Assembly: GCA_024638845.1 (NCBI GenBank)
Contig: JAHEJN010000024.1
Span: 1 to 40,210 of the forward strand
Source: Acidimicrobiales bacterium
GTDB taxonomy: Bacteria; Actinomycetota; Acidimicrobiia; Acidimicrobiales; JAHEJN01
DNA: 40,210 bases
Direction: 5' to 3'
A model generated the notes under the pieces. That model was not told the DNA's origin, did no database searches, and was given only the letters and a program-made list of their open reading frames with translations. Positions 1 through 7,952 of this stretch are shown one piece after another. Made by a program: the position numbers and the translations under genes. Position 1 is the first letter of the stretch; every line of letters starts with the position of its first letter.

Positions 1-1406
1 TTCCGGGCAGTACCGACATCATCGTCGATGCCAAGGGCAACATCGTCGAAGTCGTCGGCACGACATCGCCCCGACCGGGAAGCGACATCCAGCTCACGAT
101 CGACATCGACCTCCAACTGCTGGTCGAGGCCGAGCTGCTCGAAGGGCTCGAGACGGCCCGTCTCGAGATCGACAGCAACGGAACCGGTGACTTCTTCGAG
201 GCACCGGCCGGCGCAGCCGTGATTCTCGACCCACAGGGCGCCCAGGTCTTGGCGCTGGCGTCGTACCCGACCTATGACCCCCGCACGTTCACCGAGGGGA
301 TCACCGCCGATCAGTTCGACGCACTGACGACGCCCGATGCCGAGGCTCCGCTCAACAATCGCGTGATCCAGGGCCTGTACGCCCCCGGCTCGACGTTCAA
401 GCCGTTCACCGCCTACGCCGCGATGAACGCGGGGCTGATCAGCGACCGCGGCCTGCTGACGGTCAACTCGACCATCAACGATCAGGGCTACTTCGAGATT
501 CCCGGGTGCTCGGGTGGGCAGTGCGAGTTCCAGAACGCCAACCGGACCGCCTACGGTCCGGTCGACCTCCGGCGTGCGATCACCGTGTCGAGCGACGTCT
601 ACTTCTATCGGCTCGCATGGTTCTTCGAGAGCTTCTCGGGCGTGCGAGCCCAGGCGCTCCAAGAAGGCGTGAAGGACTTCGGCTTCGGTACCCGAACCAA
701 CGTCGCGCTGGCCTACGAGGCCGACGGACTGGTTCCCGACGCCGACCTCAAGGCGGCCCGCCATGCAGAGTTCCCCGACGTCTTCCCCAACGGCGACTGG
801 TTCGCAGGCGACACGCTCAACACCTCGATCGGCCAGGGCGACATGGGCGTGACGCCCATGCAGCTGGCGAACGCGTACGCCGCGTTGGCCAACGGCGGCC
901 GGCTCTACGCCCCCAACATCGCGTCGGCGGCGCTGAATCCGGCAACCCGCGAGGTCGAGATCGACTACCAGCCCCGGCTGCTCAACCAGATCTACCTGCC
1001 GGACGAGATCCGTCAGCCGTTGGTCGACGGTCTCTCGGAGGTGCCCACCGACGACCTCGGCACGGCCAAGAAGGCCTTCGAGGGGTATCCCTTCTCTCAG
1101 CTCAGCGTGGCCGGCAAGACGGGAACGTCGGAGAAGGTCGGCAAGTCCGACTTCGCGCTCTTCACCGCCTTTGCCCCCGTGGTCGACCCGGACTACGTCG
1201 TGGTGTTGGTGCTGGAAGAGGCCGGTTTCGGCGGCGAGCTCGCCGCCCCGCGGGTACGGGACATCCTGCAGGCCATTGCCACGAACACTGTGCCGCCAGC
1301 GGTTCCGGTCGACCCCGACTACCTGCTCGAGCCGACGGTGCTGCCGGTTGGCCCCGACGGCATCGCGGGCGACGAGGCAGCCCTCGGAGAGGACCTCGCC
1401 GGATGA
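1..1406 (+). CDS. mrdA: Penicillin-binding protein 2 (peptidoglycan transpeptidase), 5' end outside the window
   Basis: This is the C-terminal 467 residues of a class B penicillin-binding protein; the reading frame is open from base 3, so the start and transmembrane anchor lie upstream. The transpeptidase domain carries the three active-site motifs: STFK with the nucleophilic serine at 390-392, SSD for the SxN position near 590 (PBP2 proteins often have SxD), and KTGTS near 1120. Class B PBPs cross-link peptidoglycan outside the membrane; with RodA the PBP2 type drives side-wall elongation. The stop codon overlaps the rodA start (ATGA), which supports the PBP2 assignment over FtsI or a sporulation PBP. 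The end, after the KTG domain, is an acidic Pro-rich tail of about 40 residues. Confidence 0.93.
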   Translation, partial: PGSTDIIVDAKGNIVEVVGTTSPRPGSDIQLTIDIDLQLLVEAELLEGLETARLEIDSNGTGDFFEAPAGAAVILDPQGAQVLALASYPTYDPRTFTEGITADQFDALTTPDAEAPLNNRVIQGLYAPGSTFKPFTAYAAMNAGLISDRGLLTVNSTINDQGYFEIPGCSGGQCEFQNANRTAYGPVDLRRAITVSSDVYFYRLAWFFESFSGVRAQALQEGVKDFGFGTRTNVALAYEADGLVPDADLKAARHAEFPDVFPNGDWFAGDTLNTSIGQGDMGVTPMQLANAYAALANGGRLYAPNIASAALNPATREVEIDYQPRLLNQIYLPDEIRQPLVDGLSEVPTDDLGTAKKAFEGYPFSQLSVAGKTGTSEKVGKSDFALFTAFAPVVDPDYVVVLVLEEAGFGGELAAPRVRDILQAIATNTVPPAVPVDPDYLLEPTVLPVGPDGIAGDEAALGEDLAG

Positions 1407-2530
1407 GCCGACACCTGAACCCGCGCAACGATCCCAACGCCGCCTGGTACCACCTCGACCCGCTGGTCGTGCTGGCTCCGATCGCCTTGGCGGCGCTCGG
1501 CCTGGCCGCGATCCACAGCACGACACGTGGCACCGATCCGCTCGCCTACGACTACTCCTATCTCGAGCGGCAGCTGCTCTTCGTGGTGCTCGGCATGTTC
1601 CTCATGGGTGTTGCGTCGGTCATCGACTACCAGCACCTCCAGAAGCTCAGCCCGGTCCTGTATCTCGGTGGGATCGTCGCCCTGGTTGCCGTGCTCTCCC
1701 CGCTCGGGAGCGAGGTCAACGGGGCACAGGCGTGGTTCAACATCGGCGCGTTCGGAATCCAACCGTCGGAGTTCATGAAGCTCGCCGTCATCATCCTGCT
1801 CGCGGCTTACATGTCACGCCACGACGGCGACCTCTCGTTGGGCCAACTCGTTGGCGCACTCCTGCTGGTCGGTCTGCCGATGGTGTTGATCCTTCGTCAA
1901 CCCGACGTGGGGACGATCCTGGTCTTCGCGGCGATCGTGATGGCGATGCTGTTGACGGGCGGCGCCAAGCTCCGCCACATCGTGATCCTCACGGTGCTGG
2001 GAATCGCCATGGTGTTCGCGGTGGTCAACTCGCCCCTGCTCGAGTCGTATCAGCGCGACCGCCTCACGACCTTCATCAACCCCGACTCGGCCGACGTCGA
2101 AGCGGGCTTCAACCAGAATCAGGCCCAGGTCGCCATCGGCAACGGCGGGCTCACCGGCAAGGGGTACGGCCAAGGCGAGCAGACCCGCTCGGGTCTGGTG
2201 CCCGAACAGGAGACCGACTTCATCTTCACCGTCATCGGCGAGGAGCTCGGCTTCGTCGGGAGCTCGATCGTGCTCGGGCTCTTCGCCTTGTTGATCGCCA
2301 GAGTCTGGCGAGCAGCCCAGCTGGCCAAGGATCAGTTCGGCACCCTCATCTGCGTCGGCATCCTGGCCATGATCGTGTTCCAGATGTTCCAATCCATCGG
2401 CATGAACGCCGGCATCATGCCGGTCACGGGTATCCCACTGCCCTTCGTCAGCTACGGCGGCAGCAGCAGCCTCGTGAGCTTCATGAGCATCGGCCTGGTC
2501 CTCAACATCCGCATGCGCCGCTGGCAATGA
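1403..2530 (+). CDS. rodA: RodA, SEDS-family peptidoglycan glycosyltransferase
   Basis: A 375-residue polytopic membrane protein of the FtsW/RodA/SpoVE family. It polymerises lipid II into glycan strands together with its class B PBP partner. Many hydrophobic segments are visible from residue 20 to the end. The family signature PEQETDFIFTVIGEELGF is present; the Asp of ETDF, residue 272 (codon 2216-2218), aligns with the conserved catalytic Asp of SEDS enzymes. The C-terminal motif PFVSYGGSSS is also typical. ATG at 1403 overlaps the mrdA stop in an ATGA junction, so the two are translationally coupled. The length is normal. The family also contains FtsW; linkage to PBP2 favours RodA. Confidence 0.94.
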   Translation: MSRHLNPRNDPNAAWYHLDPLVVLAPIALAALGLAAIHSTTRGTDPLAYDYSYLERQLLFVVLGMFLMGVASVIDYQHLQKLSPVLYLGGIVALVAVLSPLGSEVNGAQAWFNIGAFGIQPSEFMKLAVIILLAAYMSRHDGDLSLGQLVGALLLVGLPMVLILRQPDVGTILVFAAIVMAMLLTGGAKLRHIVILTVLGIAMVFAVVNSPLLESYQRDRLTTFINPDSADVEAGFNQNQAQVAIGNGGLTGKGYGQGEQTRSGLVPEQETDFIFTVIGEELGFVGSSIVLGLFALLIARVWRAAQLAKDQFGTLICVGILAMIVFQMFQSIGMNAGIMPVTGIPLPFVSYGGSSSLVSFMSIGLVLNIRMRRWQ

Positions 2531-2703
2531 CTCCCGCCTACTCGCGCCACTTCGTGGCGCTCCTACGGCGGCTGCGCGGGCGCCTTTCGCCGAGTTCAGA
2601 ATGAACTCGGCTCCCTGACTTCCGCCTACTCGCGCCACTTGGTGGCGCTCCTACGGCGGCTGCGCATGCGCCTTTCGCCGAGTTCAGAATGAACTCGGCT
2701 CCC
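2528..2703. repeat. Tandem duplication of an 88-bp hairpin-rich unit
   Basis: Two head-to-tail copies, 2528-2615 and 2616-2703, are identical at 84 of 88 positions by my count. The first copy begins exactly at the rodA TGA stop. Each copy has a stem-loop with 7-bp inner arms (GCGCCAC/GTGGCGC, 2544-2550 with 2554-2560 in copy 1) flanked by an outer CCGCC/GGCGG stem. It also has a perfect 10-bp stem with a GAA loop (2589-2598 with 2602-2611). Three of the four differences fall in a loop or at the centre of a palindrome (TTC to TTG at 2553; GG to AT at the centre of GCGC-NN-GCGC), so the pairing is unchanged. This resembles REP-like or small non-autonomous mobile repeats, or a double terminator after rodA. 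No coding function is evident. Confidence 0.85.
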
Positions 2704-2756
2704 TCCCTTGGGCCTCTGGGGGATCGGGGGATCGACCGGCGGGAACTGAGCAGGTA

Positions 2757-2830
2757 GGGGAGGGGGAGGTCGGTGATTCGGCAACCGATTGGCGCAGACC
2801 AGGTTGACGAACACCGGCCTCCCCCTCCCC
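2757..2830. other. Long G-rich/C-rich inverted repeat (19-bp stem, 36-nt loop)
   Basis: Bases 2757-2775 pair with 2812-2830. The outer 13 positions are perfect (GGGGAGGGGGAGG with CCTCCCCCTCCCC), followed by one T-G wobble and five more pairs. The loop is 36 nt. It lies between the 88-bp repeats and the promoter of the radical SAM gene. There is no T-run on either side, so a simple intrinsic terminator is not obvious. The purine-only arm (all G and A) could also form unusual structures in single-stranded DNA or RNA. Confidence 0.6.
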
Positions 2831-2869
2831 GGTCAGACCACAGAACCCCGGGCCGGCGCCCAGCGCCGG

Positions 2870-2875
2870 TAGACT
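2870..2875 (+). promoter_or_regulatory. -10 element TAGACT for the radical SAM operon
   Basis: TAGACT fits the actinobacterial -10 pattern TANNNT and ends 9 bases before the ATG at 2885. The spacing predicts a leaderless or nearly leaderless transcript. There is no Shine-Dalgarno sequence before the ATG. No convincing -35 hexamer is visible. Confidence 0.55.
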
Positions 2876-2884
2876 CGCCAGATC

Positions 2885-4843
2885 ATGAACTCGCTGTGGC
2901 CGGAACTCGAGCATCTGCTCGGTCGGGTCCAGAAACCGGCTCGCTACATCGGTTGCGAAGACGGCATCAAGGTGTCCGAACATGCGCCCCACAAAGTGGC
3001 ATGGCTTCTGACATACCCCGACACTTACGAGATAGGCCTACCCAACCAGGGCCTGCAGATCCTCTACGAGATCCTGAACGAACGTGACGATGCGGTCGCC
3101 GAGCGCTCGTACGCGCCGTGGACCGACCTCGAGGCCGAGATGCGCACCGCGAGGTTGCCGCTGTTCTCGGTCGACAATCATCTCCCCGCCGCCGCGTTCG
3201 ACGTGTTGGCCTTCAACCTGTCGGCCGAGCTCGTCTACACGAACGTGCTGAACCTCATCGATCTCGCCGGCGTACCGGTGCGAGCGGCCGATCGCGGCGA
3301 GACCGATCTGCTCGTGGCCGCCGGCGGCCACTGCACCTACAACCCCGAACCACTGGCCGACTTCGTCGACTTCTTCGTGATCGGCGACGGCGAAGAGGTC
3401 GTGTCCGACATCACCGACGTCCTCCGCGAGTGGAAGGCCACCCCGCGCTCGAGCGGTGCCCGCGTCGGGATGCTCCGCGATCTTGCCAAGGTGCCCGGCG
3501 TGTACGTGCCGGCCATGTACGAGGTGAGTTACGACGGCGAGCACATCGCCGAGATCGCGCCCCGCTATCCCGACATCCCCGAGCGGGTGGCCAAGCGCAC
3601 CGTCGCCGATCTGGCCGAATGGCCCTATCCGAAGAACCAGCTCGTGCCTCTCACCGAGGTGGTGCACGACCGTCTCAACGTCGAGGTCTTCCGTGGATGC
3701 ACCCGCGGCTGTCGGTTCTGCCAGGCCGGCATGATCACGCGTCCGGTTCGGGAGCGCCCGTCCGAGCAGGTGCGCACCATGGTGCAGAACGGGCTGCAAC
3801 GCACGGGCTACGACGAAGTCGCGCTCACGTCGCTGTCCACCGCCGACTTCAGTGGTATCGGCGAGGTCGTAGCCGGCACGGTCAACGATCCGATGAACTG
3901 TGGCCAGGTGTCGGTATCGCTGCCCAGCCTGCGGGTCGACGCCTTCACCGTGGGGGTGGCTGCCCAGCTCCAGAAGGCGCGCCGCACCGGGCTCACGTTC
4001 GCGCCCGAGGCGGGCACGTGGCGGATGCGACAGGTGATCAACAAGCTGATCGCCGAGGAAGACCTGTACAGGGCGGTCGAGTCGGCCTTCAGCCAGGGGT
4101 GGAGGCGCATGAAGCTCTACTTCCTCACGGGCCTCCCGAGCGAGACCGACATCGACACGCTCGGCATCGCGGAGCTGAGCAAGAACTGCGTCGAGATCGG
4201 CAAGCGGTACAACAAGACCGCTTCGGTCACCTTGTCGGTCGGCGGGTTCGTGCCCAAGCCCTTCACGCCGTTCCAATGGTTCGGTCAGAACACCGAGGCC
4301 GAGCTGTCGCGCAAGATCTACATGTTGCGCGACGAGGTGAAGAAGTCCCGTGGTGTGCAGATGAAGTGGCACGACCCCAAGGCCACCCTCGCCGAGGGCA
4401 TCGCCAGTCGAGGCGACCGTCGCATCGGGCGCGTCATCGAGGCAGTGTGGCGCCGCGGGGGCACGTTCCAGGAGTGGAGCGAACACTTCAGCTACGACCT
4501 GTGGGTCGAGTGCATGGCCGAAGCGGGCCTCTCGATCGACTGGTACGTCTACCGGCATCGCCGCGAAGACGAGATCCTGCCGTGGAGCCACATCTCTGCC
4601 GGTCTGCATCACGAGTTCCTCTGGCAGGAATGGCAGGACGCCCTGGCCGAGGTCGGGCTCCCCGATTGTCGCTGGACTCCGTGCTACGACTGCGGTGCAT
4701 GCACCGGGTACGGCATCGAGCACATCGTCGCCTCGGCCACACCCCCCGCCGGCGGAAGTCAGGGCACGGGGCAGGACCTGAGCCGAGGGGGAGCAGTACC
4801 GGTCGAGCTCCTCGGCCGCAAGCCCGTAGGGGCGGCGCCGTGA
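2885..4843 (+). CDS. B12-binding-type radical SAM protein, TIGR03960 family
   Basis: A 652-residue protein of unknown reaction. The N-terminal third resembles the cobalamin-binding fold of B12 radical SAM enzymes (LLTYPDTYEIGLPNQGLQ near residue 38). The radical SAM core has the cluster motif CTRGCRFCQAG (Cys-x3-Cys-x2-Cys) near residue 275, with FAPEAGT and MKLYFLTGLPSE downstream. A cysteine-rich C-terminal segment (CYDCGACTGYG) may bind another metal or cluster. It overlaps the DUF2344 gene by GTGA. In many bacteria this pair, separate or fused, sits upstream of the RNase E/G gene, as here. That context suggests RNA or ribosome modification, which is inference. Confidence 0.9.
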   Translation: MNSLWPELEHLLGRVQKPARYIGCEDGIKVSEHAPHKVAWLLTYPDTYEIGLPNQGLQILYEILNERDDAVAERSYAPWTDLEAEMRTARLPLFSVDNHLPAAAFDVLAFNLSAELVYTNVLNLIDLAGVPVRAADRGETDLLVAAGGHCTYNPEPLADFVDFFVIGDGEEVVSDITDVLREWKATPRSSGARVGMLRDLAKVPGVYVPAMYEVSYDGEHIAEIAPRYPDIPERVAKRTVADLAEWPYPKNQLVPLTEVVHDRLNVEVFRGCTRGCRFCQAGMITRPVRERPSEQVRTMVQNGLQRTGYDEVALTSLSTADFSGIGEVVAGTVNDPMNCGQVSVSLPSLRVDAFTVGVAAQLQKARRTGLTFAPEAGTWRMRQVINKLIAEEDLYRAVESAFSQGWRRMKLYFLTGLPSETDIDTLGIAELSKNCVEIGKRYNKTASVTLSVGGFVPKPFTPFQWFGQNTEAELSRKIYMLRDEVKKSRGVQMKWHDPKATLAEGIASRGDRRIGRVIEAVWRRGGTFQEWSEHFSYDLWVECMAEAGLSIDWYVYRHRREDEILPWSHISAGLHHEFLWQEWQDALAEVGLPDCRWTPCYDCGACTGYGIEHIVASATPPAGGSQGTGQDLSRGGAVPVELLGRKPVGAAP

Positions 4844-5571
4844 ATCCGCCGCATCATCCCAAGATCCGGGTGCGCTACGCGAAGTACGGAAAAGTGCGCT
4901 TCACGAGCCATCGCGACATGGCTCGCGTCTGGGAACGCAATCTCCGCAAGATCGGCTTCCCGGTGGCCTACTCCGAGGGTTTCTCGCCGCGGCCCAAGCT
5001 GTCGTTCGGCCTGGCGCTCCCCACCGGCGCCGAGTCCGACGGCGAGTATTTCGACATCACGGCCGATCCCGATTGGGATACGGCCGATCTCGACGAGCTG
5101 CCGATGCAGCTCAATGCGGTGGTGCCTTCGGGCATCAGCGTGCAAGCAGTGGCGATTCTGCCCCCCGGCTCCGAATCGCTCCAGTCAGTGGTTACCAGCA
5201 GTACCTGGGCCATCGAGCTGTTCGACATCGAACCCGTCCAGGCGATGGCCTGGGTGTCACGGGTACTCGATGCCGAAGAGCTGGTGGTCACGCGTGAACG
5301 CAAGGGCAAGCCCGTCACCGACGATCTTCGCCCCGAGATCCGTTCACTCGAAGCAACCGAGTTCGCCTTCGGCGGCCCCGGTCTTGTTGCCGAACTGAGC
5401 ACGGTCGGGCGGGCGCTTCGGCCCTCCGAGCTGCTCATGGTGATCGAGCCCCATCTCCACGGAGGGCTCATCCGGCGACGTCAGCAATGGATCAGCGTCG
5501 ATGGCGCCCGCAGCGAACCTCTCGCTGTCGGAGCGGCCGTCGACCACCGCACCCCCGTGGGTGTGCGATGA
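4840..5571 (+). CDS. Radical SAM-associated protein, DUF2344 / TIGR03936 family
   Basis: A 243-residue protein beginning at GTG 4840, overlapping the radical SAM stop (GTGA). The opening KIRVRYAKYGKVRFTSHRDM and the motif EGFSPRPKLSFGLALPTG are diagnostic of DUF2344, the small partner of TIGR03960 proteins (fused to it in some bacteria). Its biochemical role is unknown. The basic N-terminal half is compatible with RNA binding. It probably acts with the preceding enzyme. It is followed after 15 bases by the RNase E/G gene in the same direction. Confidence 0.9.
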   Translation: MNPPHHPKIRVRYAKYGKVRFTSHRDMARVWERNLRKIGFPVAYSEGFSPRPKLSFGLALPTGAESDGEYFDITADPDWDTADLDELPMQLNAVVPSGISVQAVAILPPGSESLQSVVTSSTWAIELFDIEPVQAMAWVSRVLDAEELVVTRERKGKPVTDDLRPEIRSLEATEFAFGGPGLVAELSTVGRALRPSELLMVIEPHLHGGLIRRRQQWISVDGARSEPLAVGAAVDHRTPVGVR

Positions 5572-5586
5572 GAAGGGATCAAGCCT

Positions 5587-7278
5587 ATGTCCGACTCCCT
5601 GGCCACCGGCCAGAACGACAACGAGGGCCCCTCCGGCCCCCGAAAGCCCAAGATCGGAGACTCGCGGCCGGCACCGACGCCCTCGCCGTCTGATCGGTCG
5701 AGCGACGGAAAGCGATCCGATCGCAGCGCCGGCGGCGACAGCTCGGGCGGTGGCGGCTCCGGCGGTGGCTCCGGGCGGCGACGCCGTCGACGCGGCGGCC
5801 GAGGCCGGGGCGGCGGAGGCCGTGGAACTCAGGACCAGAAAGCCGGTGGCTCGAACCGTGGCGGACGCGGCGGACAGAAGAAGGGTGGCGACCGCAAGCG
5901 GAGCTCGCCGACGCCGATCGAGGCCATGACCTCCGACGGCCCCGCTGTCGAGCTCGACGACGAGGCCATGGCGCGGCGCAAGGGCCGCGAACGGCAGGGC
6001 AAGCCCATCGGTCGGTACACGATGGTGGTCAGCGTCCGCGAGGCGGCCACCCAGATCGCGGTCCTCGAGGGTCGCAATCTCATCGAGCACTACGTCTCCC
6101 TGCCGGCCGACGACGTCAACCAGATCCACGGCAACATCTACCTGGGCCGGGTCCAGAACGTGCTGCCCGGCATGGAAGCGGCGTTCATCGACATCGCCAC
6201 GCCGAAGAACGCGGTGTTGTACCGCAGCGACGTGCAATACGACAAGGACGACATCGAGGGTGGGGGACAGCCCCGCATCGAGCATGTGCTGAAGAACAAG
6301 CAGATGATCATCTGCCAGGTCACCAAGAACCCCATCGCCCACAAGGGGGCGCGGCTCACCCAAGAGGTGTCGCTGCCCGGCCGCTTCGTGGTGTTGGTGC
6401 CCAACTCCACCACCTATGGCATCTCGAAGCGACTTCCCGACAACGAGCGGAAGCGTCTGCGCAAGATCCTCGACCGGGTCAAGCCGAAGAAGCACGGCAT
6501 CATCGTGCGCACGGCCGCCGAGAACGTCACCACCGAGGAGATCGAAGCCGACGTTCTGCGCCTGGCCCACCAGTGGGATCAGATCGAAGCCCTCGCGGCC
6601 AAGACGAAGGGTCCGGCGCTGCTGTACCGCGAGCCCGACATGGCGTTGCGCGTGATCCGTGAGGAGTTCAACAAGGACTACCGCGGCGTGATCATCGACG
6701 ATCCGGCCCTCTTCGAGGAGGTCGAGGGGTACGTCTCGGCCATCACACCGGCGCTGGCCGATCGGGTCGAGCTGTACGACCGGAACAAGGAGAACCTCTC
6801 GCTGTTCGAGCGTCACCACGTGTACGACCAACTGGTGAAAGCGCTCGATCGCAAAGTGTGGCTACCGGGCGGTGGCTCGCTCATCATCGAGCAGACCGAG
6901 GCGCTCACGGTGATCGATGTCAACACCGGCAAGAACGTGGGTCGGTCGAGTCTCGAGGAGACCGTGTACCGCAACAACCTCGAAGCGGCGCGTGAGATCG
7001 CCCGTCAGCTCCGGCTGCGCGACATCGGCGGCATCATCGTCATCGACTACGTCGACATGGAGGTCAAGGGAAACCGTGACGAAGTGATGAAGGTGTTCCG
7101 CGACGCGCTCGCCCGCGACAAGACCCGCACCCAGGTGTACGACATATCCGATCTGGGTCTGGTGGAGATGACCCGCAAGCGCATCGGCGAGGGCCTGATC
7201 GAGTCGGTGTCGACGTTGTGCAGCACCTGCGACGGTCGTGGCTTCGAGATCGACCCGAGGTTGGTCGAGAAGCTGTGA
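5587..7278 (+). CDS. rng: Ribonuclease E/G
   Basis: A 563-residue endoribonuclease for RNA processing and decay. ATG 5587 is preceded by the ribosome-binding sequence AGAAGGGA. The first 140 residues are disordered and rich in Gly, Arg, Ser and Lys, with RGG-like clusters at about 63-105, likely an RNA- or partner-binding tail. The S1-like region (GRVQNVLPGMEAAFIDI) follows, then the DNase I-like catalytic core. Asp444 (VIDVNTG) and Asp487 (VIDYVDM) are 43 residues apart, the spacing of the E. coli catalytic pair. Cys545 and Cys548 (CSTCDGRG) form the Zn-link. There is no long C-terminal scaffold. It could equally be named rne; the family is certain, the symbol is not. Confidence 0.93.
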   Translation: MSDSLATGQNDNEGPSGPRKPKIGDSRPAPTPSPSDRSSDGKRSDRSAGGDSSGGGGSGGGSGRRRRRRGGRGRGGGGRGTQDQKAGGSNRGGRGGQKKGGDRKRSSPTPIEAMTSDGPAVELDDEAMARRKGRERQGKPIGRYTMVVSVREAATQIAVLEGRNLIEHYVSLPADDVNQIHGNIYLGRVQNVLPGMEAAFIDIATPKNAVLYRSDVQYDKDDIEGGGQPRIEHVLKNKQMIICQVTKNPIAHKGARLTQEVSLPGRFVVLVPNSTTYGISKRLPDNERKRLRKILDRVKPKKHGIIVRTAAENVTTEEIEADVLRLAHQWDQIEALAAKTKGPALLYREPDMALRVIREEFNKDYRGVIIDDPALFEEVEGYVSAITPALADRVELYDRNKENLSLFERHHVYDQLVKALDRKVWLPGGGSLIIEQTEALTVIDVNTGKNVGRSSLEETVYRNNLEAAREIARQLRLRDIGGIIVIDYVDMEVKGNRDEVMKVFRDALARDKTRTQVYDISDLGLVEMTRKRIGEGLIESVSTLCSTCDGRGFEIDPRLVEKL

Positions 7279-7309
7279 CCGCTCGGTTGGGCCCGATCAC
7301 TTCCGCCGC

Positions 7310-7315
7310 TAGCTT
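7310..7315 (+). promoter_or_regulatory. -10 element TAGCTT for rplU-rpmA
   Basis: TAGCTT lies 9 bases before the rplU ATG at 7325, the same TANNNT-N9 spacing as at 2870. This gives rplU a probable leaderless start within the 46-base gap after RNase E/G. Read-through from upstream is also possible. Confidence 0.5.
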
Positions 7316-7324
7316 GGTACAGCT

Positions 7325-7633
7325 ATGTACGCAGTGATCACCACCGGTGGCAAGCAGTATCGCGTCGTCGAAGGAGAGACCCTCGAAGTCGATCGTCTCG
7401 GCGACACCGGAACCGAGCTCGAGTTCACTCCGCTGCTCGTTGCCGACGGCGATGACGTTTTCGCCACGCCCGACAAGCTCTCGGGCGCCAAGGTCACCGC
7501 CACGGTCGTCGATCAGACCAAGGGTCCGAAGATCAACGGATTCACCTACAAGAACAAGTCGAACCAGCGCAGGCGGTGGGGCCACCGCTCGCAGCTGGCG
7601 GTGATCGAGATCACCGGGATCTCGAAGGGATAG
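7325..7633 (+). CDS. rplU: 50S ribosomal protein L21
   Basis: A 102-residue ribosomal protein with the canonical start MYAVITTGGKQYRV and the C-terminal YKNKSNQRRRWGHRSQ motif that contacts 23S rRNA. Length is normal. It is followed by rpmA after 3 bases, the usual L21-L27 operon. No Shine-Dalgarno sequence precedes the ATG, in line with the -10 element nine bases upstream. Confidence 0.97.
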   Translation: MYAVITTGGKQYRVVEGETLEVDRLGDTGTELEFTPLLVADGDDVFATPDKLSGAKVTATVVDQTKGPKINGFTYKNKSNQRRRWGHRSQLAVIEITGISKG

Positions 7634-7636
7634 CCC

Positions 7637-7888
7637 ATGTCGAAGACCAAAGGTGGCGGCTCGACCCGCAACGGGCGCGACTCGAACTCCCAGCGCCTCG
7701 GCGTGAAGGTGTTCGACGGCACCGCCGTGCACGCCGGAACCATCATCGTGCGCCAGCGAGGCACGCGCTTTCATCCCGGAGAGAACGTCGGCAAGGGCGG
7801 CGACGACACGCTGTTCGCGACCGCCAACGGCAAGGTGAAGTTCGGCCAGCGTCATGGGCGCAAGCTGGTCGACATCATCCCCGACTGA
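7637..7888 (+). CDS. rpmA: 50S ribosomal protein L27
   Basis: An 83-residue L27 beginning [20 protein letters not shown], with the conserved [20 protein letters not shown] segment. L27 reaches the peptidyl-transferase centre with its N terminus. There is no N-terminal pre-sequence of the kind cleaved in Firmicutes. In many bacteria obgE follows directly; here two minus-strand genes intervene before obgE at 10803. Confidence 0.97.
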   Translation: MSKTKGGGSTRNGRDSNSQRLGVKVFDGTAVHAGTIIVRQRGTRFHPGENVGKGGDDTLFATANGKVKFGQRHGRKLVDIIPD

Positions 7889-7937
7889 CCCATCTTCTCG
7901 CCCCGCCAGCCGGCCGAGGCCAAAACCTCACACCGAG

Positions 7938-7952
7938 TAGCGGAAGCCGCTA
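7938..7952. terminator. Small hairpin between convergent rpmA and the HxlR gene
   Basis: TAGCGG-AAG-CCGCTA forms a 6-bp stem with a 3-nt loop, and its right arm overlaps the stop codon of the minus-strand HxlR gene (7950-7952). It is the only hairpin I see in the 61-base convergent gap. There is no U-tract on either strand, so a terminator role is only plausible. Confidence 0.3.

Noticed and set aside
585-600. SSD instead of SxN in the transpeptidase domain of PBP2
   Set aside because: PBP2-type enzymes commonly have Asp at this position (for example SCD in E. coli), so this is not a lost active-site residue.
506-1402. Long open frame extending rodA upstream through the PBP2 gene
   Set aside because: The translation is Arg/Pro-rich with no family similarity, and the ATGA overlap at 1403 gives a canonical RodA start.
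2626-2992. Minus-strand open frames across the 88-bp repeats
   Set aside because: They run through hairpin arms and into the radical SAM gene, with repeat-derived, unconserved translations.
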